A stretch of 64,000 nt of DNA from Nemertoderma westbladi (GCA_032718475.1 JAUCBJ010000606.1:1-64000), one strand, 5' to 3'. Positions 12,669 through 26,902 are shown, numbered from the stretch's first letter. Notes: generated by a model not told the origin, from the sequence alone. Numbers and translations: made by a program.

Positions 12669-13939
12669 CTAGAAAAGCATTTCCTAAAGGAAATGCAACC
12701 ACGAAGCTAAGGAAAATTAAACAAAGGGCCACACTTTGGTTCGTTGCTTGCTTAGCCTCGTTTAGTAGCAATTGTCAATAATTAACTTCTATTCCCATGG
12801 AAACTAGAGTTCGATGGAACTGTTGCTTTAACCTTTGAAAAAAAATTCAGTACAGATTGTGGTTCAGATAACACATGTACTGAGTTTCAGAAAATATTGT
12901 AGTTTATGTCCAAATTACCGATTTTCTATCAAAATGCATCTGTTTGCAGTGGTTGTCATGGTAACTTAAAAATAGAACAATGTAATTTGGATGCAGAATA
13001 AGTCATATAGTGGGGGTAGGGGTTAGTCCCAAGTCATAATACTATTATCTTGTGCTTCAAATTATCATTTTATAAATTTTAACATCTGTTTAGTCTTGTT
13101 GCTATGGTAACTGTATTTTCTAATTAACCTCGAATGGATTGGATATGGATCTTATAGATGAGTTGCAAAACCCCAAGTTTATATATATTACAGTTTTGCT
13201 ACAAATAGAGTTATCAATATAGATTTGAATGATATAGAGTTTAATAAACTACAGTTACCATGGTAACTAAATTTCTGGAATAATTTAAGTTTCACTAAAA
13301 GTTCCAACTAGTGGTCCAGATAACACATACCCAGTTTTGTAAAATTTTATCGTGAAGTCTATGTCCAAATGAATAAGTTTTGAATAAAAACATCTGTTTC
13401 CAGCGGTTGTCATGGTAACTGAAAAATAGAACAATGTAATTCGGATGCAGAATAAGTTATATAGTGGGGGTAGGGGTTGGTCCCAAGTCATAACACCTTA
13501 ACCTTAGGCTTCAAATTAACATTTTATAAATTTTAACATCTGTTTAGCCCGGTTGCCAGGGTAACTGGATTTTCTATTTAACCTCAATCGGCTCTGCTAT
13601 GGACCTTATAGTTGTGTTGAGAAACCCCAAGTTTATATCTATTATAGTTCTCCTACAAATAGAGTTATAAATATTGACTTGAAATACATAGACTTTTTTC
13701 TAAGTCCGTTGCCATGGAAACCAGATTTTTCCTGAATATGAGACCCATCCCACACGACGCGCCTCGATGAGTAGTACATACATGCAAAATTTCAGGGTAC
13801 TTTTAAAGGCTAGTTTTTTCACCGGTCAAAAAAAACCAAATCTGCTCCATACAAGTAAAATAGCCCACTATGAATAGACCATCTCAGCTAAGGAAAATCT
13901 TTCTTAGCGAAAGTAGTTGATTTTCCTTAGCTTCGTGGA
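12669..13939 (-). mobile_element. HLE copy, full length, CTAG terminus
   Basis: 1271-bp copy with both termini. It begins with the variant hairpin flank AGAAAAGCATTTCC. 168 bp of unique DNA follows. Confidence 0.85.
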
Positions 13940-14107
13940 ATACTAAAAGTATGCCATACAGGATGGTCTGCATCATATGCACGCACATGATAGAGTCAAG
14001 ATCCAACTTGTAGGAATACGGACTGACGACCTGCTAGGCCTACCTCGCTAGCACCCATCCGGTACATTGCAAAAATGAATAATTGAATCATTTTGTGTTT
14101 ATTATTA

Positions 14108-14363
14108 CTAGAAAGGCATTTCCTAAAGGAAATGCAACCACGAAGCTAAGGAAAATTAAACAAACGGCCACAATTTGGTTCGTTGCTTAGCCTAGTTTAG
14201 TAGCATTTGCCAATAAATAACTTCTATTCCCATGGAAGCTAGAGTTCTCTGGAACTGTTGGTTTTACCTTTGAAAAAAGATTCAGTCCAGATTGTGGTTC
14301 AGATGACACATATACCGAGTTTCAGAAATTATTGTAGTTTATGCCCAAATTACCGATTTTCTA
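14108..14363 (-). mobile_element. Outermost copy of a triple nest, 3' part
   Basis: First 256 bp (plus sense) of the outer element, stopping at ...GATTTTCTA. It resumes at 16901 with TCAAAATGC; 256 + 1015 = 1271 bp. Unique DNA flanks the whole nest on both sides. Confidence 0.9.
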
Positions 14364-14615
14364 CTAGAAAGGCATTTCCTAAAGGAAATGCAACCACGAA
14401 GCTAAGGAAAATTAAACAAACGGCCACAATTTGGTTCGTTGCTTAGCCTAGTTTAGTAGCATTTGCCAATAAATAACTTCTATTCCCATGGAAACTAGAG
14501 TTCTCTGGAACTGTTGGTTTTACCTTTGAAAAAAGATTCAGTCCAGATTGTTTTTCAGATAACACATCGAGTTTCAGAAAATATTGTAGTTTATGTCCAA
14601 ATTACAGATTTTCTA
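14364..14615 (-). mobile_element. Middle copy of the triple nest, 3' part
   Basis: First 252 bp of the middle element, broken at the same internal TTTTCTA|TCAAAA site. It resumes at 15883; 252 + 1018 = 1270 bp. Confidence 0.9.
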
Positions 14616-15882
14616 CTAGAAAGGCATTTCCTAAAGGAAATGCAACCACGAAGCTAAGGAAAATTAAACAAACGGCCACAATTTGGTTCGTTGCTTAGCC
14701 TAGTTTAGTAGCATTTGCCAATAAATAACTTCTATTCCCATGGAAACTAGAGTTCTCTGGAACTGTTGGTTTTACCTTTGAAAAAAGATTCAGTCCAGAT
14801 TGTTTTTCAGATAACACATCGAGTTTCAGAAAATATTGTAGTTTATGTCCAAATTACAGATTTTCTATCAAAATGCATCTGTTTGCAGTGGTTGTCATGG
14901 AAACTGAAAAATAGAACAATGTAATTCGGATGCAGAATAAGTCATATAGTGGGGGTAGGTGTTGGTCCCAAGTCATAATACTATTAAATTGTGCTTCAAA
15001 TTATCATTTTATTAATTTTAACATCTGTTTACTCTTGTTGCTATGGTAAATGGATTTTCTAATTAACTTCGAACGGCTTGTATATGGACCTTATAGATGA
15101 GTTGCAAAACCCCAAGTTTATATATATTACAGTTTTTCTCCAAATAGAGTTATGATTATAGACTTGAATGATATATAACTTTAAAAAAACTACAGTTACC
15201 ATGGTAACTAGATATTTCTGGAATGTTTTGAGTTTCACTAAAAGTTCCAACTAGTGGTCCAGATAACACATACCTAGTTTCGTAAAATTTTATCGTGAAG
15301 TCTATGTACAAATGAATAATTTTCGTATAAAAACATCTGTTTTCAGCGGTTGTCAAGGTAACTGCAAAATAGAACAATCAAATTCGGACGCAGAATAAGT
15401 TATATAGTGGGGGTAGGGATTGGTCCCAAGTCATCACACCTTAACCTTAGGCTTCAAATTAACATTTTAAAAATTTTAACATCTGTTTAGCCCGGTTGCC
15501 AAGGTAACTGGATTTTCTATTTAACCTCAATCGGCTCTGCTATGGACCTTATAGTTGTGTTGAGAAACCCCAAGTTTATATGTATTATAGTTTTCCTACA
15601 AATAGAGTTACAAATATTGACTTGAAATACATAGACTTTTTTCTAAGTCCGTTGCCATGGAAACCAGATTTTTCCTGGAGATGAGACCCATCCCACACGA
15701 CGCGCCTTGATGAGTTGTATATACATGCAAAATTTCAGGGTACTTTTAAAGGCTAGTTTTTTCCCCGACCAAAAAACACTAAATCTGCTCCATACAAGTA
15801 AAATAGCCCACTATGAATAGACCATCTCAGCTAAGGAAAATCTTTCTTAGCGAAAGTAGTTGATTTTCCTTAGCTTCGTGGA
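14616..15882 (-). mobile_element. Innermost copy of the triple nest, full length
   Basis: Uninterrupted 1267-bp copy with CTAG terminus, inserted in the middle copy at A|T without duplicated target bases. Confidence 0.9.
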
Positions 15883-16900
15883 TCAAAATGCATCTGTTTG
15901 CAGTGGTTGTCATGGAAACTGAAAAATAGAACAATGTAATTCGGATGCAGAATAAGTCATATAGTGGGGGTAGGTGTTGGTCCCAAGTCATAATACTATT
16001 AAATTGTGCTTCAAATTATCATTTTATTAATTTTAACATCTGTTTACTCTTGTTGCTATGGTAAATGGATTTTCTAATTAACTTCGAACGGCTTGTATAT
16101 GGACCTTATAGATGAGTTGCAAAACCCCAAGTTTATATATATTACAGTTTTTCTCCAAATAGAGTTATGATTATAGACTTGAATGATATATAACTTTAAA
16201 AAAACTACAGTTACCATGGTAACTAGATATTTCTGGAATGTTTTGAGTTTCACTAAAAGTTCCAACTAGTGGTCCAGATAACACATACCTAGTTTCGTAA
16301 AATTTTATCGCGAAGTCTATGTCCAAATGAGTTATTTTTGTATAAAAACATCTGTTTTCAGCGGTTGTCATGGTAACTGCAAAATTAAACAATGAAATTC
16401 GGACGCAGAATAAGTCATATAGTGGGGGTAGGGGTTGGTCCCAAGACATAACACATTAACCTTAGGCTTCAAATTAACATTTTATAAATTTTAACATCTG
16501 TTTAGCCCGGTTGCCAAGGTAACTAGATTTTATATTTAACCTCAATCGGCTCTGCTATGGACCTTATAGTTGTGTTGAGAAACCCCAAGTTTATATGTAT
16601 TATAGTTTTCCTACAAATAGAGTTACAAATATTGACTTGAAATACATAGACTTTTTTCTAAGTCCGTTGCCATGGAAACCAGATTTTTCCTGGAGATGAG
16701 ACCCATCCCACACGACGCGCCTTGATGAGTTGTATATACATGCAAAATTTCAGGGTACTTTTAAAGGCTAGTTTTTTCCCCGACCAAAAAACACTAAATC
16801 TGCTGCTCCATACAAGTAAAATAGCCCACTATGAATAGACCATCTCAGCTAAGGAAAATCTTTCTTAGCGAAAGTAGTTGATTTTCCTTAGCTTCGTGGA
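15883..16900 (-). mobile_element. Middle copy of the triple nest, 5' part
   Basis: Continuation of 14364-14615, from TCAAAATGC to the standard terminus. Confidence 0.9.
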
Positions 16901-17915
16901 TCAAAATGCATCTGTTTGCAGTGGTTGTCATGGAAACTGAAAAATAGAACAATGTAATTCGGATGCAGAATAAGTCATATAGTGGGGGTAGGTGTTGGTC
17001 CCAAGTCATAATACTATTAAATTGTGCTTCAAATTATCATTTTATTAATTTTAACATCTGTTTACTCTTGTTGCTATGGTAAATGGATTTTCTAATTAAC
17101 TTCGAACGGCTTGTATATGGACCTTATAGATGAGTTGCAAAACCCCAAGTTTATATATATTACAGTTTTTCTCCAAATAGAGTTATGATTATAGACTTGA
17201 ATGATATATAACTTTAAAAAAACTACAGTTACCATGGTAACTAGATATTTCTGGAATGTTTTGAGTTTCACTAAAAGTTCCAACTAGTGGTCCAGATAAC
17301 ACATACCTAGTTTCGTAAAATTTTATCGCGAAGTCTATGTCCAAATGAGTTATTTTTGTATAAAAACATCTGTTTTCAGCGGTTGTCATGGTAACTGCAA
17401 AATTAAACAATGAAATTCGGACGCAGAATAAGTCATATAGTGGGGGTAGGGGTTGGTCCCAAGACATAACACATTAACCTTAGGCTTCAAATTAACATTT
17501 TATAAATTTTAACATCTGTTTAGCCCGGTTGCCAAGGTAACTGGAATTTCTATTTAACCTCAATCGGCTCTGCTATGGACCTTATAGTTGAGTTGAGAAA
17601 TCCCAAGTTTATATGTATTATAGTTTTCCTACAAATAGAGTTATAAATATTGACTTGAAATACATAGACTTTTTTCTAAGTCCGTTGCCATGGAAACCAG
17701 ATTTTTCCTGAATATGAGACCCATCCCACACGACGCGCCTCGATGAGTAGTACATACATGCAAAATTTCAGGGTACTTTTAAAGGCTAGTTTTTTCCCCG
17801 ACCAAAAAACACTAAATCTGCTCCATACAAGTAAAATAGCCCACTATGAATAGACCATCTCAGCTAAGGAAAATCTTTCTTAGCGAAAGTAGTTGATTTT
17901 CCTTAGCTTCGTGGA
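16901..17915 (-). mobile_element. Outermost copy of the triple nest, 5' part
   Basis: Continuation of 14108-14363. Its terminus at 17915 is followed by 79 bp of unique DNA starting TTTACTGCTGG. Confidence 0.9.
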
Positions 17916-17994
17916 TTTACTGCTGGTTCTTACCAATGTAAGTCAAGAACCAATCACAGTAGATCCACTCCGCTCTCCTGCTGGGTTCTATTTA

Positions 17995-19270
17995 CTAGAA
18001 AGGCATTTCCTAAAGGAAATGCAACCACGAAGCTAAGGAAAATTAAACAAAGGGCCACAATTTGGTTTGTTGCTTACCCTAGTTTAGTAGCATTTGCCAA
18101 TAAATAACTTATATTCTCATGGAAACTAGAGTTCTCTGGAACTGTTGGTTTTACCTTTGAAAAAAGATTCAGTAAAGATTGTGGTTCAGATAACACATAC
18201 CAAGTTTCAGAAAATATTGTAGTTTATGTCCAAATTACCGATTTTCTATTAAAATGCAACTGTTTGCAGTGGTTGTCATGGAAACTGAAAAATAGAACAA
18301 TGTAATTCGGATGCAGAATAAGTCATATAATGGGGGTAGGTCTTGGTCCCAAGTCATAATACTATTAACTTGTGCTTCAAATTATCATTTTATAAATTTT
18401 AACATCTGTTTAGTCTTGTTGCTATGGTAACTGGATTGTGTAATTAACCTCAAATGGATTGTATTATGTATATGGACCTTATAGATGACTTGCAAAACAC
18501 AAAATTTATATATATTACATTATTTTGCTACAAATAGAGTATTGAATTTAGACTTGAATGATATAGACTTTAATAAACTCCAGTCACCATGGTAACTAGA
18601 TATTTCTGGAATGTTTTCAGTTTCACCAAAAGTCCCAACTAGTGGTCCAGATAACACATACCCAGTTTCATAAAATTTTATCATGAAGTCTATGTCCAAA
18701 TGAGAAATTTTCGCATAAAAACATCTGTTTTCAGCGGTTGTCATAGTAACTGCAAAATAAAACAATAAAATTCGGACGCAGAATAATTTATATAGTGGGG
18801 GTAGGCGTTGGTCCCAAGTCATAACACCTTAACCTTAGGCTTCAAATTAACATTTTATAAATTTTAACATCTGTTTAGCCTGGTTGCCAAGGTAACTGGA
18901 TTTTCTATTTAACCTCAAACAGCTCAGCAATAGACCATATAGTTGAGTTGAGAAACCCCAAGTTTATATCTATTATAGTTTTCCTACAAATAGAGTTATA
19001 ATTATTGACTTGAAATACATAGACTTTTTTTTAAGTCCGTTGCCATGGAAACCAGATTTTTCCTGGATATGAGACCCAGTCCAAAAGATGCGCCTCGACG
19101 AGTAGTATATACATGCAAATTTTCAGGGTACTTTTAAAGGTTAGATTTGCCGGGGGTCAAAAAAAACCAAATCTGCTCCATACAAGTAAAATAGCCCACT
19201 ATGAATAGACCATCTCAGCTAAGGAAAATCTTTCTTAGCGAAAGTAGTTGATTTTCCTTAGCTTCGTGGA
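17995..19270 (-). mobile_element. HLE copy, full length, CTAG terminus
   Basis: 1276-bp copy. It preserves the intact stretch around 18245 (CTATTAAAATGCAACTG) that is split in the copy 4482-4738/7615-8626, giving an empty-site comparison. Confidence 0.85.
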
Positions 19271-20381
19271 CCTAGTTCATTTGCCAATAAATAACTTATA
19301 TTCCCATGGAAACTAGAGTTCTCTGGAACTGTTGGTTTTACCTTTGAAAAAAGATTCAGTCCAGATTGTGGTTCAGATAACACATACCAAGTTTCAGAAA
19401 ATATTGTAGTTTATGTCCAAATTACCGATTTTATATCAAAATGCATCTGTTTGCAGTGGTTGTCATGAGAACTGAAAAATAGATCAATGTAACTCGGATG
19501 CAGAATAAGTCATATAGTGGGGGTAGGTCTTGGTCCCAAGTCATAATACTATTAAATTGTGCTTCAAATTATCATTTTATAAATTTTAACATCTGTTTAG
19601 TCTTGTTGCTATGGTAACTGGATTGTGTAATTAACCTCGAACGGCTTGTATATGGATCTTATAAATGAGTTGCAAAACCCCAAATTTATATATATTACAT
19701 CATTTTGCTAGAAATAGTGTATTGAATTTAGACTTGAATGATATAGACTTAAATAAACTCCAGTTACCATGGTAACTATATATTTCTGGAATGTTTGAGT
19801 TTCACTAAAAGTTCCAACTAGTGGTCCAGTAACACATACCCATTTTCATAAAATTTTATAATGAAGTCTATGTCCAAATGAGTAATTTTTGCATAGAAAC
19901 ATCTGTTTTCAGCGGTTGTCATGGTAACTGCAAAATTAAACAATGAAATTCGGACGCAGAATAAGTTATATAGTGGGGGTAGGGGTTGGTCCCAAGACAT
20001 AACACCTTAACCTTAGGCTTCAAATTAACATTTTATAAATTTTAACATCTGTTTAGCCCGGTTGCCAAGGTAACTGGATTTTCTATTCAACCTCAATCGG
20101 CTCTGCTGCGGACCTTATAGTTGAGTTGAGAAACCCCAAGTTTATATCTATTATAGTTTTCCTACAAATAAAGATATAAATATTGACTTGAAATACATAG
20201 ACTTTTTTCTAAGTCCGTTGCCATGGAAACCAGATTTTTCCTGGATATGAGACCCATCCCACACGACGCGCCTTGATGAGTAGTATATACATGCAAAATT
20301 TCAGGGTACTTTTAAAGGCTAGTTTTTTCACCGGTCAAAAAACACTAAATCTGCCTCACACAAGTAAAATAGCCCACTATG
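19271..20381 (-). mobile_element. Partial HLE copy lacking its 5' terminus
   Basis: Begins inside the element (CCTAGTTCATTTGCC, with a 6-base deletion relative to other copies). It stops at AGCCCACTATG, about 100 bp short of the terminus, fused directly to the next partial copy. Confidence 0.8.
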
Positions 20382-21544
20382 TAAATAACTTATATTCCCA
20401 TGGAAACTAGAATTCTCTGGAACTGTTGCTTTAACCTTTGAAAAAAAATTCAGTACAGATTGTGGTTCAGATAACACATATACTGAGTTTCAGAAAATAT
20501 TGTAGTTTATGTCCAAATTACCGATTTTCTATCAAAATGCATCTGTTTGCAGTGGTTGTCATGGAAACTGAAAAATAGAACAATGTAATTCGGATGCAGA
20601 ATAAGTCATATAGTGGGGGTAGGTGTTGGTCCCAAGTCATAATACTATTAACTTGTGCTTCAAATTATCATTTTATAAATTTTAACATCTGTTTAGACTT
20701 GTTGCTATGGTAACTGTATTTTCTAATTAACCTCAAACGGCTTGGATATGGATCTTAAGATGAGTTGCAAAACCCCAAGTTTATATATATTACAGTTTTG
20801 CTACAAATAGAGTTATCAATATAGATTTGAATGATATAGAGTTTAATAAACTACAGTTACCATGGTAACTAAATTTCTGGAATAATTTAAGTTTCACTAA
20901 AAGTTCCAACTAGTGGTCCAGATAACACATACCCAGTTTTGTAAAATTTTATCGTGAAAGTCTATGTCCAAATGAATAAGTTTTGAATAAAAACATCTGT
21001 TTTCAGCGGTTGTCATGGTAACTGAAAAATAGAACAATGTAATTCGGATGCAGAATAAGTTATATAGTGGGGGTAGGGGTTGGTCCCAAGTCATAACACC
21101 TTGCCCTTAGGCCTCAAATTAACATTTTATAAATTTTAACATCTGTTTATCCCGGTTGCCAAGGTAACTGGATTTTCTATTTAGCCTCAATCGGATCTGC
21201 TATGGACCTTATAGTTGTGTTGCGAAACCCCAAGTTTATATCTATTATAGTTTTCCTACAAATAGAGTTATAAATATTGACTTGAAATACATAGACTTTT
21301 TTTGAAGTCCGTTGCCATGGAAACCAGATTTTTCCTGGATATGAGACCCAGCCCAAAAGATGCGCCTCGATCGAGTAGTATATACATGCAAAATTTCAGG
21401 GTACTTTTAAAGGCTAGTTTTTTCACCGGTCAAAAAAAACCAAATCTGCCTCCATACAAGTAAAATAGCCCACTATGAATAGACCATCTCAGCTAAGGAA
21501 AATCTTTCTTAGCGAAAGTAGTTGATTTTCCTTAGCTTCGTGGA
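20382..21544 (-). mobile_element. Partial HLE copy
   Basis: Begins internally at TAAATAACTTATATTCCC and runs to a normal terminus. The junction with the preceding partial looks like a deletion between two copies. 135 bp of unique DNA follows. Confidence 0.8.
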
Positions 21545-21679
21545 TCTGATTTCTGAAGGATTTCTAAAGTAAATGCACCCGAGCTGTTCAAGGCACTTTG
21601 GTTTGTTGCTTAGCTTGTCATAAACTCATCAGACTATTTCTTTGCAATTTGAAACTACGATTTGTTCATCATGTGTTTA

Positions 21680-22933
21680 CGAGAAAGGCATTTCCTAAAG
21701 GAAATGCAACCACGAAGCTAAGGAAAATTAAACAAACGGCCACACTTTGGTTCGTTGCTTAGCCTCGTTTAGTAGCAATTGTCAATAATTAACTTCTATT
21801 CCAATGGAAACTAGAGTTCTCTGGAACTGTTGCTTTAACCTTTGAAAAAAATTCAGTACAGATTGTGGTTCAGATAACACATATACTGAGTTTCAGAAAA
21901 TATTGTAGTTACCGATTTTCTATCAAAATGCATCTGTTTGCAGTGGTTGTCATGGAAACTGAAAAATAGAACAATGTAATTCGGATGCAGAATAAGTCAT
22001 ATAGTGGGGGTAGGGGTTAGTCCCAAGTCATAATACTATTAACTTGTGCTTCAAATTATCATTTTATAAATTTAAACATCTGTTTAGACTTGTTGCTATG
22101 GTAACTGGATTTTCTAATTAACCTCAAACGGCTTGGATATGGATCTTATAGATGAGTTGCAAAACCCCAAGTTTATATATATTACAGTTTTGCTACAAAT
22201 AGAGTTATCAATATAGACTTGAATGATATAGAGTTTAATAAACTACAGTTACCATGGTAACTAAATTTCTGGAATAATTTAAGTTTCACTAAAAGTTCCA
22301 ACTAGTGGTCCAGATAACACATACCCAGTTTTGTAAAATTTTATCGCGAAGTCTATGTCCAAATGAATAATTTTTGTATAAAAACATCTGTTTTCAGCGG
22401 TTGTCATGGTAACTGAAAAATAGAACAATGTAATTCGGATGCAGAATAAGTTATATAGTGGGGGTGGGGGTTGGTCCCAAGTCATAACACCTTGCCCTTA
22501 GGCCTCAAATTAACATTTTATAAGTTTTAACATCTGTTTATCCCGGTTGCCAAGGTAACTGGATTTTCTATTTAACCTCAATTGGCTTTGCTATGGACCT
22601 TATAGTTGAGTTGAGAAACCCCAAGTTTATATCTATTATAGTTTTCCTACAAATAGAGTTATAAATATTGACTTGAAATACATAGACTTTTTTCTAAGTC
22701 CGTTGCCATGGAAACCAGATTTTTCCTGGATATGAGACCCGGCCCAAAAGATGCGCCTCATCGAGTAGTATATACATGCAAAATTTCAGGGTACTTTTAA
22801 AGGCTAGTTTTTTCCGGAATCAAAAAAAAACTAATCTGCCCCATACAAGTAAAATAGCCCACTATGAATAGACCATCTCAGCTAAGGAAAATCTTTCTTA
22901 GCGAAAGTAGTTGATTTTCCTTAGCTTCGTGGA
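21680..22933 (-). mobile_element. HLE copy, full length; left part of composite A2
   Basis: 1254 bp, same length as 1726-2979. It starts composite A2 (21680-25517, 3838 bp). Confidence 0.87.
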
Positions 22934-23974
22934 TTGTAGTTTATGTCCAAATTACCGATTTTCTATCAAAATGCATCTGTTTGCAGTGGTTGTCATGGAA
23001 ACTGAAAAATAGAACAATGTAATTCGGATGCAGAATAAGTCATATAGTGGGGGTAGGGGTTAGTCCCAAGTCATAATACTATTAACTTGTGCTTTAAATT
23101 ATCATTTTATAAATATTAACATCTGTTTAGACTTGTTGCTATGGTAACTGTATTTTCTAATTAACCTCAAACGGCTTGTATATGGACCTTATAGATGAGT
23201 TGCAAAACCCCAAGTTTAAATACAATACAGTTTTGCTACAAATAGAGTTATCAATATAGATTTGAATGATATAGAGTTTAATAAACTACAGTTACCGTGG
23301 TAACTAAATTTCTGGAATAATTTAAGTTTCACTAAAAGTTCCAACTAGTGGTCCAGATAACACACCCAGTTTTGTAAAATTTTATCGTGAAGTCTATGTC
23401 CAAATGATTAAGTTTTGAATAAAAACATCTGTTTTCAGCGGTTGTCATGGTAACTGAAAAATAGAACAATGTAATTCGGATGCAGAATAAGTTATATAGT
23501 GGGGGTAGGGGTTGGTCCCAAGTCATAACACCTTAACCTTAGGCTTCAAATTAACATTTTATAAATTTTAACATCTGTCTAGCCCGGTTGCCAAGGTAAC
23601 TGGATTTTCTATTTAACCTCAATCGGCTCTGCTATGGACCTTATAGTTGTGTTGAGAAACCCCAAGTTTATATCTATTATAGTTTTCCTACAAATAGAGT
23701 TTTAAATATTGACTTGAAATACATAGACTTTTTTCTAAGTCCGTTGCCATGGAAACCAGATTTTTCCTGGATATGAGACCCAGCCCAAAAGATGCGCCTC
23801 GACGAGTAGTATATACATGCAAAATTTCAGGGTACTTTTAAAGGCTAGTTTTTTCACCGGTCAAAAAAAACCAAATCTGCTCCATACAAGTAAAATAGCC
23901 CACTATGAATAGACCATCTCAGCTAAGGAAAATCTTTCTTAGCGAAAGTAGTTGATTTTCCTTAGCTTCGTGGA
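22934..23974 (-). mobile_element. Partial HLE copy, uninterrupted counterpart of K
   Basis: 1041 bp starting TTGTAGTTTATG. It carries the empty site GTCATATAGTGGGGG that is occupied by 5.5 kb in copy K (2980-3090/8627-9556). Confidence 0.87.
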
Positions 23975-24250
23975 CCCGACACACACACATACACACACAC
24001 AGACTTTTGAAAAACGGCCATAGTATAATTATATCAGTTCGCTGATGGCTCGCCATTCGTGTCTCGCCCCACAACCATGGGAACATTCAAAAATAAGAGA
24101 GTTGCCAGATTTCAACATCCGATTCAACATGTAGTAAGAATTAAGTACCAACATGGTGTCGGTATAAATCAGTCACACCCCCCCCCCCCCCCCCCAACCT
24201 CTAACCCTTATAATAATTATTATATCCTACGTTGTGATGGAACCCAATTA
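23975..24250. repeat. Captured 276-bp non-element segment, copy 2
   Basis: Second copy of the CA-microsatellite and C-run segment of 9557-9832, in the same place between equivalent elements. Confidence 0.8.
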
Positions 24251-25517
24251 CGAGAAAGGCATTTCCTAAAGGAAATGCAACCACGAAGCTAAGGAAAATT
24301 AAACAAACGGCCACACTTTGGTTCGTTGCTTAGCCTCGTTTAGTAGCAATTGTCAATAATTAACTTCTATTCCCATGGAAACTAGAGTTCTCTGGAACTG
24401 TTGCTTTAACCTTTGAAAAAAAATTCAGTACAGATTGTGGTTCAGATAACACATATACTGAGTTTCAGAAAATATTGTAGTTTATGTCCAAATTACCGAT
24501 TTTCTATCAAAATGCATCTGTTTGCAGTGGTTGTCATGGAAACTGAAAAATAGAACAATGTAATTCGGATGCAGAATAAGTCATATAGTGGGGGTAGGGG
24601 TTAGTCCCAAGTCATAATACTATTAACTTGTGCTTCAAATTATCATTTTATAAATTTTAACATCTGTTTAGACTTGTTGCTATGGTAACTGTATTTTCTA
24701 ATTAACCTCAAACGGCTTGGATATGGATCTTATAGATGAGTTGCAAAACCCCAAGTTTATATATATTACAGTTTTGCTACAAATAGAGTTATCAATATAG
24801 ATTTGAATGATATAGAGTTTAATAAACTACAGTTACCATGGTAACTAAATTTCTGGAATAATTTAAGTTTCACTAAAAGTTCCAACTAGTGGTCCAGATA
24901 ACACATACCCAGTTTTGTAAAATTTTATCGTGAAGTCTATGTCCAAATGAATAAGTTTTGAATAAAAACATCTGTTTTCAGCGGTTGTCATGGTAACTGA
25001 AAAATAGAACAATGTAATTCGGATGCAGAATAAGTTATATAGTGGGGGTAGGGGTTGGTCCCAAGTCATAACACCTTGCCCTTAGGCCTCAAATTAACAT
25101 TTTATAAATTTTAACATCTGTTTATCCCGGTTGCCAAGGTAACTGGATTTTCTATTTAGCCTCAATCGGATCTGCTATGGACCTTATAGTTGTGTTGCGA
25201 AACCCCAAGTTTATATCTATTATAGTTTTCCTACAAATAGAGTTATAAATATTGACTTGAAATACATAGACTTTTTTTGAAGTCCGTTGCCATGGAAACC
25301 AGATTTTTCCTGGATATGAGACCCGGCCCAAAAGATGCGCCTCGTCGAGTAGTATATACATGCAAAATTTCAGGGTACTTTTAAAGGCTAGTTTTTTCGC
25401 CTATCAAAAAACCCCAAATCTGCCTCACACAAGTAAAATAGCCCACTATGAATAGACCATCTCAGCTAAGGAAAATCTTTCTTAGCGAAAGTAGTTGATT
25501 TTCCTTAGCTTCGTGGA
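24251..25517 (-). mobile_element. HLE copy, full length; right part of composite A2
   Basis: 1267-bp counterpart of 9833-11103. The following 23 bp (TCATGACC...) differ from the flank of the other composite, so the duplicated unit ends exactly at this terminus. Confidence 0.87.
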
Positions 25518-25540
25518 TCATGACCATTCTACGATTATTA

Positions 25541-26807
25541 CGAGAAAGGCATTTCCTAAAGGAAATGCAACCACGAAGCTAAGGAAAATTAAACAAACGG
25601 CCACACTTTGGTTCGTTGCTTAGCCTCGTTTAGTAGCAATTGTCAATAATTAACTTCTATTCCCATGGAAACTAGAGTTCTCTGGAACTGTTGCTTTAAC
25701 CTTTGAAAAAAAATTCAGTACAGATTGTGGTTCAGATAACACATATACTGAGTTTCAGAAAATATTGTAGTTTATGTCCAAATTACCGATTTTCTATCAA
25801 AATGCATCTGTTTGCAGTGGTTGTCATGGAAACTGGAAAATAGAACAATGTAATTCGGATGCAGAATAAGTCATATAGTGGGGGTAGGGGTTAGTCCCAA
25901 GTCATAATACTATTAACTTGTGCTTCAAATTATCATTTTATAAATTTTAACATCTGTTTAGACTTGTTGCTATGGTAACTGTATTTTCTAATTAACCTCA
26001 AACGGCTTGGATATGGATCTTATAGATGAGTTGCAAAACCCCAAGTTTATATATATTACAGTTTTGCTACAAATAGAGTTATCAATATAGATTTGAATGA
26101 TATAGAGTTTAATAAACTACAGTTACCATGGTAACTAAATTTCTGGAATAATTTAAGTTTCACTAAAAGTTCCAACTAGTGGTCCAGATAACACATACCC
26201 AGTTTTGTAAAATTTTATCGTGAAGTCTATGTCCAAATGAATAAGTTTTGAATAAAAACATCTGTTTTCAGCGGTTGTCATGGTAACTGAAAAATAGAAC
26301 AATGTAATTCAGATGCAGAATAAGTTATATAGTGGGGGTAGGGGTTGGTCCCAAGTCATAACACCTTGCCCTTAGGCCTCAAATTAACATTTTATAAATT
26401 TTAACATCTGTTTATCCCGGTTGCCAAGGTAACTGGATTTTCTATTTAGCCTCAATCGGATCTGCTATGGACCTTATAGTTGTGTTGCGAAACCCCAAGT
26501 TTATATCTATTATAGTTTTCCTACAAATAGAGTTATAAATATTGACTTGAAATACATAGACTTTTTTTGAAGTCCGTTGCCATGGAAACCAGATTTTTCC
26601 TGGATATGAGACCCGGCCCAAAAGATGCGCCTTGTCGAGTAGTATATACATGCAAAATTTCAGGGTACTTTTAAAGGCTAGTTTTTTCCCCGACCAAAAA
26701 ACCCCAAATCTGCCCCATACAAGTAAAATAGCCCACTATGAATAGACCATCTCAGCTAAGGAAAATCTTTCTTAGCGAAAGTAGTTGATTTTCCTTAGCT
26801 TCGTGGA
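25541..26807 (-). mobile_element. HLE copy, full length, CTCG terminus
   Basis: 1267-bp copy very similar to 24251-25517, separated from it by 23 bp. 95 bp of unique DNA follows. Confidence 0.87.
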
Positions 26808-26902
26808 TCTTGGCAACATCCTATTGACTATTATTAATGTACTTCAGCCCCTATGACAATTCTAATACATTGGATAGCCGTAGCTGGATTATATAAAAAA
26901 TA

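Noticed and set aside
14108-17915. Unequal crossover alone producing the start-start-start-end-end-end pattern
   Set aside because: Each broken pair sums to one full element length and rejoins exactly at A|T, as nested insertion predicts; crossover would not require this.
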